A program made the position numbers and the translations under genes. DNA of 64,000 nucleotides from Comamonas avium. GTDB lineage: Bacteria; Pseudomonadota; Gammaproteobacteria; Burkholderiales; Burkholderiaceae_C. Positions 8,651 to 17,995 of this stretch are shown here, piece by piece; position 1 is the first letter of the stretch, and every line of letters starts with the position of its first letter. The stretch covers positions 496,001-560,000 of the forward strand of contig NZ_JACSQK010000002.1 in NCBI RefSeq assembly GCF_014836675.1, given 5' to 3'. A model generated the notes under the pieces. That model saw only the letters and a program-made list of their open reading frames with translations. It made no database searches and was not told where the DNA came from.

Positions 8651-8673
8651 AGCGCGCGCACTGTGCGCGTGCT
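8651..8673. promoter_or_regulatory. Palindrome upstream of the aminotransferase gene
   Basis: The arms AGCGCGCGCAC and GTGCGCGTGCT flank a central T and pair over 11 positions with one G-T pair. It lies 22 bases in front of the aminotransferase start. It could be an operator or a hairpin in the leader. Nothing in the window identifies a regulator. Confidence 0.4.
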
Positions 8674-8856
8674 GGCGATGGCTTGTTGCAAAGAGCATAC
8701 CGTTGTGCAGCATGGCCAGATAGCCCCTGAAAGTACGGATGTCTGGGGCGCATTGGCATTGGGCGTCAGACCGCAGGGTAGGCGGCGGCGCCGGTGCAGC
8801 TATTGTGGAGCCAAGCGCCACAGCTTGCAGGGCTGCCACAGAAAAAAATGCGCAAT

Positions 8857-9456
8857 TTAGGCGCGCAGCATCCAGATGGCGGTGGCGATCAGCAACACAG
8901 CCATGCCACGGTTGAACCAGAGCAGGCGCTGGCCGCGTGCCAGCCATTGGCGTAAAACCGCGCCAATACAGGCATACAGCAGGTTGCTGGACAGGGCGTA
9001 GAACGCCATGACGGGCAGCACCACCAGCATGCGGGCGGTGAAGTCGACTTGGCCTGCCACCCAACCTGCGACGATGGTCAACGCCAAAAGCCATGCCTTG
9101 ATGTTGACAAATTGCAGCAAAACCCCTTGCACAAAGCCCACTTGCAGCTGCGATGGTCGCGCTTGCGCCAGTTGCTGGCTGGCCGACAGCTTCCATGCCA
9201 GCCAGAGCAAGTAGCCAATGCCCACCGCTTTGATGCCCCAGCGCAGTGCAGGCACGCTGGTGACCAAGGCTCCAACGCCCAGGGCGCACAGGATGAGCAG
9301 CAAAGTCCAGCCGACGGGCACAGCGACCACAAAGCGCAGGCTGCGGCGCAGGCCGTGGTTGGCGGCAAGCGCGGTTGACAGGGTGGTGTTGGGGCCGGGC
9401 GAAAAGCTCATGGCGGTAGCCAGAAGGAGCAAAGCCGAAAATTCTTGCAAAGACAT
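8857..9456 (-). CDS. LysE/RhtB family amino-acid exporter
   Basis: From the ATG at 9456 the protein is 199 residues, normal for the family. It has about six hydrophobic segments (for example LLLLATAMSF, FVVAVPVGWTLLLILCALG and LLWFNRGMAVLLIATAIWML). The signature SFSPGPNT occurs near residue 20, and NIKAWLLAL near residue 120 is also family-typical. It should act in the inner membrane as an amino-acid effluxer. The exported substrate is unknown. A reading from a TTG three codons earlier was rejected. The adjacent aminotransferase is in the same direction, but a 227-base gap separates them. Confidence 0.9.
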   Translation of the reverse strand: MSLQEFSALLLLATAMSFSPGPNTTLSTALAANHGLRRSLRFVVAVPVGWTLLLILCALGVGALVTSVPALRWGIKAVGIGYLLWLAWKLSASQQLAQARPSQLQVGFVQGVLLQFVNIKAWLLALTIVAGWVAGQVDFTARMLVVLPVMAFYALSSNLLYACIGAVLRQWLARGQRLLWFNRGMAVLLIATAIWMLRA

Positions 9457-9547
9457 GGCGCACAAAAAATGAGTGCCTTACTTTAGAGGGGCAGGTGCAG
9501 CGCTGCCAGCGCGTTTGTACCGATGCTAGGCGTGAAAGAAAAAACAG

Positions 9548-9626
9548 AAGCTGTTAGCGCTTACCCAGTCTAGATTTTAGATAGTTTTGATACTGAAATT
9601 CTTGTGTATAAAGCGCTGGCAGCTCT
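9548..9626. repeat. Dispersed palindromic repeat (family 1), copy R1
   Basis: The left arm AAGCTGTTAGCGCTTA (9548-9563) and the right arm ATAAAGCGCTGGCAGCTCTT (9607-9626) are near reverse complements with an AT-rich centre. Related copies occur at 17091, 23441, 30044, 51571 and probably 63523. It lies downstream of the HDOD gene and upstream of the LysE gene. Confidence 0.7.
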
Positions 9627-9636
9627 TATATTTTCA

Positions 9637-10872
9637 TTAACGGCCAGCCCAGCTGGGGCGCTGGTTGGGCCATTCGCAGACCAGGCGCAGCAAGCTGCGG
9701 TTGACGTGCTCGATGGAGATGTCATGTTCTTCGCACAGTGCACGAATGGTGTCTGCGCCATCTTCGCGCTCCAGGGCCTGTGCCAGTTGCAGGCTGGGGG
9801 CGTAGGGGCCTTGACCGCGTACGGCGGCGTCGGGAATGCGTTCAGACAGCGGCAGCCGCGTGAGCGTGGTCTCCAGCGGTTCATCGAGCACTTCATGCAG
9901 GCGCGAGAACAGGCCGCACAAATAAACTTCGCTGCGCAGCTCCTGGCTGACGCCGGCATCCAGCAAATGCGAGGTGAGCTGGGCGCGCATCACGCTGGAC
10001 AGGCGGATGGGTTGCAGGTCTTTTTCGTGGCTGGCGTGCACCAGTTGCGTAGCCAGCCATTCTTTCAAGGTGCCGTAGCCGAGCATGACCAGCGCGCGGC
10101 GCAGTGAGTTGATCGGGTTGCGTGCCCCCAGAGCTGCCGAGTTGGCGTACAGCATGAAGCGGTAGGCCAGCAACGGGTCTTCACTGAGGATGGCTTCAAA
10201 TGTTTCCAGCGACTGGTCGGCGTCGACCGCTTTCATCAGGCGCAGCACGTGTTCGTGCGAAGGGTGCAGCACACGGGCACCACGGATGCGGTGCAGCACG
10301 TCTTCGGTGGGCCAGCCCGCAATGGCGCTGGCGTGGTAGTGCTCCAGACAGCGACGCGCCAGCGACTGGCTGTGGATGTCTTCATACATCTGGCCTTCCA
10401 GCAAGGCCAGGCGCTGCGGCACGGGCTGGTCAACGGTGGCGCGCATCAGGATCAGTGCGTCCTGGGGATCCAGGTGCAGCAAACTGCAGGCGTAGTCATT
10501 GGCTTCAGCGGTGGTGGGCAAATGGTTCATGCCGCCACGCCACACCAGGGCAATACCGCGCTGCGCCGCCTGTGCCACGCTGGCTTGCAGATCGGTGGAA
10601 TGCGCCAGCCAGGCCGATTGCACCTCCAGCACCCATGAGGGGCAGGGCGTGATGTGCGACAGCAACGCCTGCAGCAATTGCGGCGATTGGGGCGACAGCA
10701 GCAGCAGCGGTGAGGCTGGGGCCCACATTTCGCGCAAGATGCGCAGCAAATGGGCGCTGTCCACCGGCGTTTGAGGGTCGTCGTGCAGGAACAGCTGCAC
10801 GCCGCTCAAATGCCGCTCGGCATTCCACAGTGGGCGATAGCCCATCACCAAAGCATTCAGAACAAATTCCAC
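9637..10872 (-). CDS. HDOD domain signalling protein with degenerate EAL-like N-terminus
   Basis: The protein is 411 residues. The C-terminal half has the HDOD pattern, with FEAILSEDPLLAYRFMLYAN followed by INSLRRALVMLGYGTLKEW, near residues 215-270. The N-terminal half resembles the YuxH-type degenerate EAL region (YRPLWNAERHLSGVQLFL, then DYACSLLHLD) but lacks the catalytic EAL motif, so it should not hydrolyse cyclic-di-GMP. It starts 35 bases after the flgL stop on the same strand, so it may be the last gene of the flg operon. HDOD proteins usually act through protein contacts in motility and signalling. The specific role is not known. Confidence 0.85.
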   Translation of the reverse strand: MEFVLNALVMGYRPLWNAERHLSGVQLFLHDDPQTPVDSAHLLRILREMWAPASPLLLLSPQSPQLLQALLSHITPCPSWVLEVQSAWLAHSTDLQASVAQAAQRGIALVWRGGMNHLPTTAEANDYACSLLHLDPQDALILMRATVDQPVPQRLALLEGQMYEDIHSQSLARRCLEHYHASAIAGWPTEDVLHRIRGARVLHPSHEHVLRLMKAVDADQSLETFEAILSEDPLLAYRFMLYANSAALGARNPINSLRRALVMLGYGTLKEWLATQLVHASHEKDLQPIRLSSVMRAQLTSHLLDAGVSQELRSEVYLCGLFSRLHEVLDEPLETTLTRLPLSERIPDAAVRGQGPYAPSLQLAQALEREDGADTIRALCEEHDISIEHVNRSLLRLVCEWPNQRPSWAGR

Positions 10873-10907
10873 GTTGCAGCCCTAGGGTGTCAGGTGATGG
10901 TGCCAGC

Positions 10908-12185
10908 TTATCGGATGTAGTCGAACAGCGACAGCTTCTGGATCGATGCGTAAGACTGCAGGGCTGCTGACACCGCGGTTTCCTGCGACTTCAGCTGCGA
11001 CAGTGCCTTGACCATGCCTTCAGCGTCGTAGTCCTCCGCCGCCACACGCTGTGCTTCCATCTGCTCGTCGCGCAGCAGCAAGGTGTTGCCCATGCGTTTG
11101 GCCTGGTTGAGCAAGTCACCAGCAACACCACGCACGGTAGAGACGCGGTTGGCTGCGGTGTCAATTTCGGCCAGCGATTTGGCAATGCCATGCGCCAGTC
11201 CACCATGGGCCGTGGTGCCGTCTGTCTTGACGTTGTTTTTGACGCCAGCAATGGCCTCATCCAGTACGTCAAAGATCGACTGTGTTTCGCTGGGCTTGAC
11301 CGTGAAAGTGTCACCCGCTTTGGGCTCACCAGTGATGGTCAGCTTCATGCCCGCCACGTTGATGGCCTCGCCAGACTTGTAGGCCACATCGGTCACTGGG
11401 TTACCGTTGGCATCCTGCCAAGGAACGGTCAGGAAGGTGCCGGGGTTGGCGGGGTCTTCTTGCTGGTAGGTGATGCTGTAGGTGGGCTTGCCATCAGCGT
11501 CTACGCCGAACTTGATGTCCAGTGGGCCAGTGGCGGTCAGGTCTGTGGCAGCAGGGTCAGAGATGGTGCCGATATCTGCCCAGGCCGTGCCGGTGTTGCC
11601 ACTGCCAATGTCGACAGCCAGCACACCGTTGCCCGTTTTGCCATTGAAGAATGCCAGGCCACCATCGAGCGAATTGGTGATGGTGTATTCACTGCTGTTG
11701 GGCTGGCCGGTCTGGATGCCATTGCCGCCGTTGGGAAACGGGGTATTGGTTTCCGTGTCCAGACCGCGAAACAGAGGCAGGCCATTGCTGTCTGTGCGGT
11801 TGCTGTACTTGAGGATCTGGTCGCGCAGACTTTGCAGCTTCTCGACCAGCGTATCGCGTTGTGTCTGGTTGTAGGTGCCATTGCCGGCTTGCACCAGCAG
11901 TGAACGGAATTCCTGCACGGCATCGGTAATTTCGCCCAGTGTGGACTCGCCGTATTCGATGGTGGCGGTTTGCGCATTCAGCATGCGCTTGTCGGTTTCG
12001 ATGCGGTCCATGCGCGTGCGGGCACGCTCGGCCTGCGCAGCTGCAACCGGGTCATCACTGGCGCGCAGCACGCGCTTACCGGCAGAGGCATGCTCCATCT
12101 GGCTGGCCAGGGTGGCTTGCTGCTTGCTGATGTTGCTGATGGTGCGGTCATACATGTTGGCCGTACCCAGGCGTGAAATGCTCAT
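10908..12185 (-). CDS. flgL: Flagellar hook-filament junction protein FlgL (HAP3)
   Basis: The 425-residue protein has the flagellin-like N-terminal coiled-coil domain (SRLGTANMYDRTISNISKQQ, then the SAGKRVLRASDDPVAAA block) and a matching C-terminal helix (LSQLKSQETAVSAALQSYAS). These ends form the D0/D1 core seen in all junction proteins. The variable centre contains a FlgL-type beta region. It follows flgK with a 23-base gap and ends the flgB-L series. It joins the hook to the filament outside the cell and is exported by the flagellar type III system, so no signal peptide is expected. Confidence 0.96.
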   Translation of the reverse strand: MSISRLGTANMYDRTISNISKQQATLASQMEHASAGKRVLRASDDPVAAAQAERARTRMDRIETDKRMLNAQTATIEYGESTLGEITDAVQEFRSLLVQAGNGTYNQTQRDTLVEKLQSLRDQILKYSNRTDSNGLPLFRGLDTETNTPFPNGGNGIQTGQPNSSEYTITNSLDGGLAFFNGKTGNGVLAVDIGSGNTGTAWADIGTISDPAATDLTATGPLDIKFGVDADGKPTYSITYQQEDPANPGTFLTVPWQDANGNPVTDVAYKSGEAINVAGMKLTITGEPKAGDTFTVKPSETQSIFDVLDEAIAGVKNNVKTDGTTAHGGLAHGIAKSLAEIDTAANRVSTVRGVAGDLLNQAKRMGNTLLLRDEQMEAQRVAAEDYDAEGMVKALSQLKSQETAVSAALQSYASIQKLSLFDYIR

Positions 12186-12208
12186 GTGGAACTCCTAAAA
12201 CCTAAAAA

Positions 12209-14176
12209 TCAGCCGCCAACGGCGTTCAGCACGCTGTCGAACAGGGATTGCGCTGTTTGAATGATCTTGGCCGATGCCTGGTAGGCCTGCTGGTATTGCA
12301 GCAGGCGGGCAGCCTCTTCGTCCATGTTGACGCCAGAGACGGCGGTGCGATCGGCATTGAGATTGGTGGCCACCGTGTCAGACAGCTCGGCAGCGAGTTT
12401 GGCGCTCTGGGTGCGCGTGCCGATGACTGCCATGGCTGTCGAGAAACCGTCGCTCAGCGTGGTGCCACCGTCAAAGATCACGGCATCGCGCAGACCCAGG
12501 AAGGCCGAGGCGTTGCCTGCGTTGAGCTTGTAGCCATCGCCCAGGTCCAGTGAATTGCTGACTGTGACCGTGTCGTTGGCATGGGGCGTGCCTGTCAGGG
12601 TAATGCTCCAGCCATCAATGGTGATGGGCTGGCCCGTGGTGAAGGGCTGAGGTGCAGATGCCGGGCTCCACGCATCCGTGGCTGCGTCATAGGTGGAGTA
12701 GCTGAAGTTGCCAGCACCGTCAAAAGTGATGCGTACGGGCTCGCCCTGTGCGGGCGCAGGCAGCGTCTGCATGGTCAGGCGCGACAGTTGCAGCGTTCCC
12801 TTGTTGCCACTGGCAATTTCTGCGGTCACCGCGTTGGAGACGGCCAGATCGCCGGGGCTGTGCACCAGTGGCTGGATTTCGTCTGCGGCCTTGTTGAAAG
12901 GCTGGAACAGAATGCTCTGGCCTTTGGCGGCCGCACCAGTGACGGTGGCCGGTACGTTAAATTGCAGGCCATCGACCTCGACGCTGATGCCCGTGACCGG
13001 GTCCACCGTCAGGTCGGTCGTCTTTCCGTCAGACAGGCGCACCAGCTGGGCTGTTCCGCCGCTGTTGAACAGAATTTTGTAGTCTGAGGCCACCAGATTT
13101 TTCGAGTTGGTGACATCAGCACTGGCTCGGTTGGCTGCATTGCCCACGTCATAGCCTGCAATGTTGCTCCAGCCCACAGTCTGGGTGGTGAGCTTGAACA
13201 AATCACCGCCGTAGTTACCCGACAGTGTCAGCCCCAGCTTGTTCTGGTTATTCAGCTCTGTACCAATGGCCAGCGCCAGGCGCCCCAGCAGGTTGCGGCC
13301 TGCGACCAGATCGTCGTTGTTGAACTTGAGCAGCCCGGCAATCTCGCCACCACCGACCATGGCTGGTGGCAGCTCCACCTTGTCTCCATTGGGCTGGCTG
13401 AAGTACAGCGACAGCTTGCCGCTGCCGGGGTATTCCGTGGTTTCGGCCACGCTCAACTGGCCCGTGCTGCTGCCCAGCACCAGTGGCTGGCTACCGCCAA
13501 TAAACAAGTTGATGCCACCGCCATCGGCGTCGACCTGGCTGGTCTGTACGTACTGGTTGATCTCGCGGATCACCTGGTCGCGCGCATCCAGCAGATCATT
13601 GGGCTGGTGGCCTGTGGCCAGCGCACGGCTGATCTGGGTATTGAGCGCAGCCACCTGGCTGGCCAGATTGTTCACCAGCGTTACGTTGTTGGTGATTTGC
13701 TGCTGCGTGCTGTAGTCCAGCTCTTTGAGGGTGGACGAGGCGGCGCGAAAGCGTGAAGTCAGCTCGCTCATGCGGGTCAGCACAACGTTGCGCGCCGTGC
13801 CGTCAGAGGGGGCTGCCTCCACATCGGCAAACGCGTTCATCATGCTGTTGATGGCGGCACCCAGACTGCTGTCGCCGCCAGAGTACACATCCTGCATTTG
13901 CATGAGTGACTGGTAGCGCATGGCATCGGCGGAGCTGGCTGCATTGGCCGCGTTGGACTGCCTGCTGAGCAATTCGTTGTAGTGGCGCATGACCGTTGCC
14001 ACCTGAACGCCCTTGCCTACGTAGCCAGCGCCTGTGTTTTGACCGATCAGGGCTGAGGTTGCAACCGTCTGGCGGGAGTAGCCCGCCGAGTTCACGTTGG
14101 CAATGTTGTGCCCCGTGGTGGTCAGGGCGTTCTGGTTGGCAACCAGGGCTGAAATGCCGACGTTCATCAAGCTCAT
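12209..14176 (-). CDS. flgK: Flagellar hook-associated protein FlgK (HAP1)
   Basis: The 655-residue protein begins with SLMNVGISALVANQNALTTTGHNIANVNSAGYSRQ (residues 2-36), the rod/hook-family N-terminal motif with GHNIAN. It ends with a long helix containing VSGVNMDEEAARLLQYQQAY, the FlgK C-terminal signature. Length is typical for betaproteobacterial FlgK with a large variable centre. It lies between flgJ and flgL in the operon. The protein caps the hook and supports filament assembly. The start is an ATG with an AGAAAGATATACC leader. Confidence 0.96.
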   Translation of the reverse strand: MSLMNVGISALVANQNALTTTGHNIANVNSAGYSRQTVATSALIGQNTGAGYVGKGVQVATVMRHYNELLSRQSNAANAASSADAMRYQSLMQMQDVYSGGDSSLGAAINSMMNAFADVEAAPSDGTARNVVLTRMSELTSRFRAASSTLKELDYSTQQQITNNVTLVNNLASQVAALNTQISRALATGHQPNDLLDARDQVIREINQYVQTSQVDADGGGINLFIGGSQPLVLGSSTGQLSVAETTEYPGSGKLSLYFSQPNGDKVELPPAMVGGGEIAGLLKFNNDDLVAGRNLLGRLALAIGTELNNQNKLGLTLSGNYGGDLFKLTTQTVGWSNIAGYDVGNAANRASADVTNSKNLVASDYKILFNSGGTAQLVRLSDGKTTDLTVDPVTGISVEVDGLQFNVPATVTGAAAKGQSILFQPFNKAADEIQPLVHSPGDLAVSNAVTAEIASGNKGTLQLSRLTMQTLPAPAQGEPVRITFDGAGNFSYSTYDAATDAWSPASAPQPFTTGQPITIDGWSITLTGTPHANDTVTVSNSLDLGDGYKLNAGNASAFLGLRDAVIFDGGTTLSDGFSTAMAVIGTRTQSAKLAAELSDTVATNLNADRTAVSGVNMDEEAARLLQYQQAYQASAKIIQTAQSLFDSVLNAVGG

Positions 14177-14194
14177 TGGTATATCTTTCTAGCT

Positions 14195-15154
14195 TTAACC
14201 TTGGGTGCCCTGCTGCGCGTTCTGTGCACTCTGGATGGCACGTGACAGCTTGCTGGCGTAAAGAGGATCGGTGGCGTAGCCCGCCTTTTGCAGTGCCGTG
14301 GCGTAGGCCGTGGCGCTGCCGGTGCTTTGCACAGCCTGGGCGTAGCGCGGGTTTTCGGTGATCAGCCGTGCGTAGTCGCGAAACGAGTCTTCGTACGAGT
14401 CATAAGCGCGGAATTTGGCCTTGACCTTGCGGGGCGCTCCGTCGATGTATTCGGTGGTGGTGATTTCAGCCACCTTGCCGCTCCAGCTGCCCGTGGCTTT
14501 GATGCCAAACAGGTTGAAGGAGTTGGTGCCGTTGTCACCACGAATCTCGCTTTTGCCCCAGCCGGTTTCGTGACCTGCCTGGCCCAGCATGTAGCTGGCG
14601 GGAATGCCGCTTTCACGTGCCACACGCTGTGCGGAGCCGCTGTGCGATTGCACAAAGTTGTCGCGCCCCTGTGGCGATGGTGCATAGGCGTCCAGAAAGG
14701 CGGTGTTGCCGCCCACGGGTGATGCGCCGGACAGGCCCGGATAGCGTGCGCTTCGGCCCGCAAAACTCACGGTCGATGGAATGCTGAAACTGCGCTCCAT
14801 CCCGCCCAGTGCAGTGGCTGCGCTGGTGCCAGAGTCATCAGGGTCCAGCCCCATGGAGCGGGCGATCTGTGCGGTGATGGCATCGGTCAGACCGCCGGGC
14901 ATGCCAGACATGGAGACGGACAGCTGCTGGTCCATCATGGAGTCGGCCAATTTGGAACTTTCGTTGTCCAGCAAGCCACTTTTCATGGTGGCCTGGCGCA
15001 TGCTCTTGATCATCTCGTGCATGAACAGCGACTCAAGCTGCTTGGCGGCTTCCCGGGCGGCTTGCGGATTCTTGGCATTGGCCTGATTTTTCAACCCGTT
15101 CAGCGAGTTGACATCGGTGGCCAGCGCATTGTTGGCATTCAGCATCATGCTCAT
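14195..15154 (-). CDS. flgJ: Flagellar rod-assembly protein and muramidase FlgJ
   Basis: The 319-residue protein is a two-domain FlgJ. Residues about 30-100 are the rod-cap domain (QLESLFMHEMIKSMRQATMK, then MMDQQLSVSMS). Residues about 155-310 are the glucosaminidase domain, where AGHETGWGKSEI carries the catalytic Glu and SFNLFGIKA follows. The protein caps the growing rod and opens the peptidoglycan layer. Its ATG overlaps the TGA of flgI (ATGA), so the two are translationally coupled. Confidence 0.95.
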   Translation of the reverse strand: MSMMLNANNALATDVNSLNGLKNQANAKNPQAAREAAKQLESLFMHEMIKSMRQATMKSGLLDNESSKLADSMMDQQLSVSMSGMPGGLTDAITAQIARSMGLDPDDSGTSAATALGGMERSFSIPSTVSFAGRSARYPGLSGASPVGGNTAFLDAYAPSPQGRDNFVQSHSGSAQRVARESGIPASYMLGQAGHETGWGKSEIRGDNGTNSFNLFGIKATGSWSGKVAEITTTEYIDGAPRKVKAKFRAYDSYEDSFRDYARLITENPRYAQAVQSTGSATAYATALQKAGYATDPLYASKLSRAIQSAQNAQQGTQG

Positions 15155-16296
15155 ATCACCTCCAGCTCTGCGTTCAGCGCACCCGCTGCCTTGATGGCCT
15201 GCAATATGGCCAGCAAATCCTGGGGCGTAGCACCCAGCGCGTTGAGTGAGCGCACCACATCGGTCAGCTGTGGCGACGAGGGCACGCGAATGATCTTGCC
15301 GGGCTCTTGCGTGACGTTGATGTTGGTTTTCTCTGCCACCACCGTCTGGCCTTGCGAGAAGGCACCGGGCTGGCTGATCACGGGGGTGGAGTCAATCGTG
15401 ATGGCCAGATTGCCGTGCGCAATGGCGCAAGGGCCCAGCGTAACGGCCTGGTTCATCACGATGGAACCTGTGCGTGCGTTGATTACCACCTTGGCAGACG
15501 GCTTGTTGATGGGCAGATTCAGCTCCTGAATGTCTGCAATAAACCCAACGCGTGCGCTCGGATGCTGCGGTGCCCGCACTTCCACTGTGCGCCCGTCCAG
15601 AGCCATGGCCGTGCCTGCACCGTGGCGGTTGTTGATGGCGTTGACCACCTGATTGGTGGTCTGGAAATCGGTGGTGTTCAGACCCAGCTTGATCGTGTCG
15701 CCATCGTTGATGGGCGTGGGAATGGCACGTTCAACCTGTGCGCCCTGGGGAATGCGGCCTGCGCTCAGGTGATTGATCTGTACCCTGGAGCCGCCTTGCG
15801 ACGCCCCCGCACCGCCCACCACCATGTTGCCTTGGGCCAGCGCGTAAATTTCACCATCTGCACCGCGCAGGGGGGTGGTGATCAGGGTGCCGCCCTTGAG
15901 CGATTTGGCGTTGCCCATGGACGAGACGTTGATGTCAATGTGCTGGCCGGGGGTAGCAAATGCTGGCAGCTCGGCCGTCACGATGACGGCGGCAACGTTC
16001 TTGAGCTGCAGATTGTTGGTGTTGGCCGTGGCGGGCAGCGTGATGCCCATTTGCTGCAGGTAGTTGGACAGCGTCTGGGTCGTGTAGGGCATCTGGGTGG
16101 TCTGGTCACCCGTACCATCCAGACCCACCACCAGGCCATAGCCGGTTAACTGGTTGGACCGTACGCCCTGTACCGAGGCCACTTCCTTGATGCGCAAGGC
16201 GTGGGCGGGTGACACCAGCATGCCGCCGCTGAGGGCCAGCAACGCCAGGGCCAGGCGTGCGGTGCGGAATGTGGGAAGCGTGGACAGTACTTTCAT
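15151..16296 (-). CDS. flgI: Flagellar P-ring protein FlgI
   Basis: The 381-residue protein has a Sec signal peptide (ARLALALLALSGGMLVSPAHA) and the FlgI start block RIKEVASVQGVRSNQLTGYG right after cleavage. GLVVGLDGTGD and NVAAVIVTAELPAFATPGQ are further family landmarks. Length matches the family. It builds the ring in the peptidoglycan layer around the rod. The stop overlaps the flgJ start. Confidence 0.97.
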   Translation of the reverse strand: MKVLSTLPTFRTARLALALLALSGGMLVSPAHALRIKEVASVQGVRSNQLTGYGLVVGLDGTGDQTTQMPYTTQTLSNYLQQMGITLPATANTNNLQLKNVAAVIVTAELPAFATPGQHIDINVSSMGNAKSLKGGTLITTPLRGADGEIYALAQGNMVVGGAGASQGGSRVQINHLSAGRIPQGAQVERAIPTPINDGDTIKLGLNTTDFQTTNQVVNAINNRHGAGTAMALDGRTVEVRAPQHPSARVGFIADIQELNLPINKPSAKVVINARTGSIVMNQAVTLGPCAIAHGNLAITIDSTPVISQPGAFSQGQTVVAEKTNINVTQEPGKIIRVPSSPQLTDVVRSLNALGATPQDLLAILQAIKAAGALNAELEVI

Positions 16297-16317
16297 ACTG
16301 CCCGATTTTGGAGAGCT

Positions 16318-17058
16318 TTAGAAAGGGATAAAGCTCAAAAAGAAGCGCGACAACCAGCCAATTGCCTGTGCTGAATTTTGCTGGCCACGGCCACGCGATT
16401 CCACGCGCACATTGGCCACCTGGGTAGAGCTGATGATGCTGTTGGGTGCCAGCTGGTACGGGTCTACCGTGCCGGTAAAGCGCAGCACGTCCACGTTCTG
16501 GTTCACGCCAATCTGCTTTTCGCCGGTCACGACCAGATGGCCGTTGGGCAGCACTTCGGTCACGGTGGCGGTGATGGCTCCGGTGAAGGTGTTGGCGCTG
16601 GTGGTGCCGCCGCCGCCTTCAAAGTCGGCATTGCTGCCCACGCCCAGTTTGCCCAGTCTTTGGGCCGTAGCCAGCGCACCGCCTGTGAGTACGGGCAAGT
16701 CGGTGATGCCGGCGGACATGCTGCTGTCGCGGTTGACTGTGGACGAGGACTTCTGGCTGGCGGTGACTTTTTCAGCAATTTGAATGGTCACCATGTCCCC
16801 CACCAGACGGGCTCGACGGCTTTCAAACGGGGGGCGGTAGCGGTTGGACTGGAACAGCCCGCCCGTGGCTTGCTGCTGCTGCTGAGGCACGGCAATGGCA
16901 GAGGAAGGCAAAGGCCGCGTCTGGTCGTACAAATCCACTGGCGGCGGGTCATTGAACGCACAACCGCTGACCACCAAGCTGGCTGCACCCCACAGCGTGA
17001 TGCGAGGGGCACGCTGAGACAACGCAAAGACTTGGAACAAGGTGCGAGAGGCGGACAT
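16318..17058 (-). CDS. flgH: Flagellar L-ring lipoprotein FlgH
   Basis: From the ATG at 17058 the protein is 246 residues. A GGAG sequence lies 5-6 bases upstream of that ATG. The N-terminus is a lipoprotein signal ending LVVSGC (lipobox Cys near residue 32). LVGDMVTIQIAEKVTASQ and GHLVVTGEKQIGVN are FlgH landmarks. The protein forms the outer-membrane ring. A TTG start 21 bases earlier lacks support. A family 1 repeat separates this gene from flgG upstream, so flgH-L may have its own transcript level. Confidence 0.95.
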   Translation of the reverse strand: MSASRTLFQVFALSQRAPRITLWGAASLVVSGCAFNDPPPVDLYDQTRPLPSSAIAVPQQQQQATGGLFQSNRYRPPFESRRARLVGDMVTIQIAEKVTASQKSSSTVNRDSSMSAGITDLPVLTGGALATAQRLGKLGVGSNADFEGGGGTTSANTFTGAITATVTEVLPNGHLVVTGEKQIGVNQNVDVLRFTGTVDPYQLAPNSIISSTQVANVRVESRGRGQQNSAQAIGWLSRFFLSFIPF

Positions 17059-17090
17059 AAACGCTCCGAAGAAATACAAAACTAGAGCGG

Positions 17091-17165
17091 GTAGCGCAGG
17101 AGCATCAAGCGTTTCAATGTGTTTTCTATTTGAAAGCGTTGATGGGCTTGCGCTAAGCGCTATCC
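17091..17165. repeat. Dispersed palindromic repeat (family 1), copy R2
   Basis: The inner inverted repeat is ATCAAGCGTTTCAA (17104-17117) and its near-complement TTGAAAGCGTTGAT (17130-17143). The outer arms are GGGTAGCGC and GCGCTATCC. The centre TTTCAATGTG...TATTTGAAA is shared with the copy at 23441-23532. It sits inside the flg operon, between flgG and flgH. Confidence 0.65.
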
Positions 17166-17176
17166 ATATAAATTGA

Positions 17177-17959
17177 TTACAGCTGCGACAGCTTGGCCAG
17201 CATCTGGTCGCTGGTGGAGATGGCCTTGGAGTTCATCTCGTAGGCGCGCTGGGTCTGGATCATCTGGACCAGCTCTTCCACCACGTTGACGTTGGAGGAC
17301 TCCAGAAAACCCTGCATCACCGTGCCCAGGTTGTTGGTGCCTGGTGTGCCTGTTTGTGGCGCACCCGAGGCGGCACTTTCGCGGTACAGGTTCTCGCCAA
17401 TGGGCTCCAGACCGGCTGGATTGATGAACGAAGCTGTATTTAACTGGCCAATTTGCTGGGGCAAAGGGTTGCCTGGCACGGTGGCCGAGACCACGCCACT
17501 CTTGCTGATGCTCAGCTTGGTGGCGTCTTGCGGCACGGTAATGCCGTCCAGCAGCGGGTAGCCGCCTGCGGTCACCATCTGGCCGTTGGCATCTTTGCTG
17601 AATGTGCCGTCGCGGGTGTAAGAGGTGGTGCCATCAGGCATCTGTACCTGAAAGAACCCGTCACCGCTGATGGCCACGTCCATGTCTTTGCCCGACTCCA
17701 GGGGCGTGCCCTGTGTGAAGTTGCGGGTGGTGGCAACGGTGCGCACACCCAGACCCAGGTGCATGCCGGTGGGCAGAATGTTTTGTTCGTCGGCTTGCGA
17801 GCCGACCTGGCGCAGGTTTTGATAGATCAGGTCTTCAAACACTGCGCTCTGGCGCTTGTAGCCGGTGGTGGAGACGTTGGACAAGTTGTGCGAGACCACG
17901 TCCATTTGGGTCTGCTGGGCAGACATGCCGGTCTTGGCAATCCACAGGGAATTCATCAT
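17177..17959 (-). CDS. flgG: Flagellar distal rod protein FlgG
   Basis: The 260-residue protein starts NSLWIAKTGMSAQQTQMDVV and contains HNLSNVSTTGYKRQ, the FlgG-type rod motif. The C-terminal end has the helix QGFLESSNVNVVEELVQMIQ. The protein has no signal peptide, as expected for type III export. Length equals the usual 260. It forms the distal rod. The gene lies 36 bases after flgF. Two adjacent ATG codons exist, so the start may be one residue later. Confidence 0.97.
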   Translation of the reverse strand: MMNSLWIAKTGMSAQQTQMDVVSHNLSNVSTTGYKRQSAVFEDLIYQNLRQVGSQADEQNILPTGMHLGLGVRTVATTRNFTQGTPLESGKDMDVAISGDGFFQVQMPDGTTSYTRDGTFSKDANGQMVTAGGYPLLDGITVPQDATKLSISKSGVVSATVPGNPLPQQIGQLNTASFINPAGLEPIGENLYRESAASGAPQTGTPGTNNLGTVMQGFLESSNVNVVEELVQMIQTQRAYEMNSKAISTSDQMLAKLSQL

Positions 17960-17995
17960 GGTGAAGTTTCCTTCCGTATTCGTTGGTCAGCGGCC

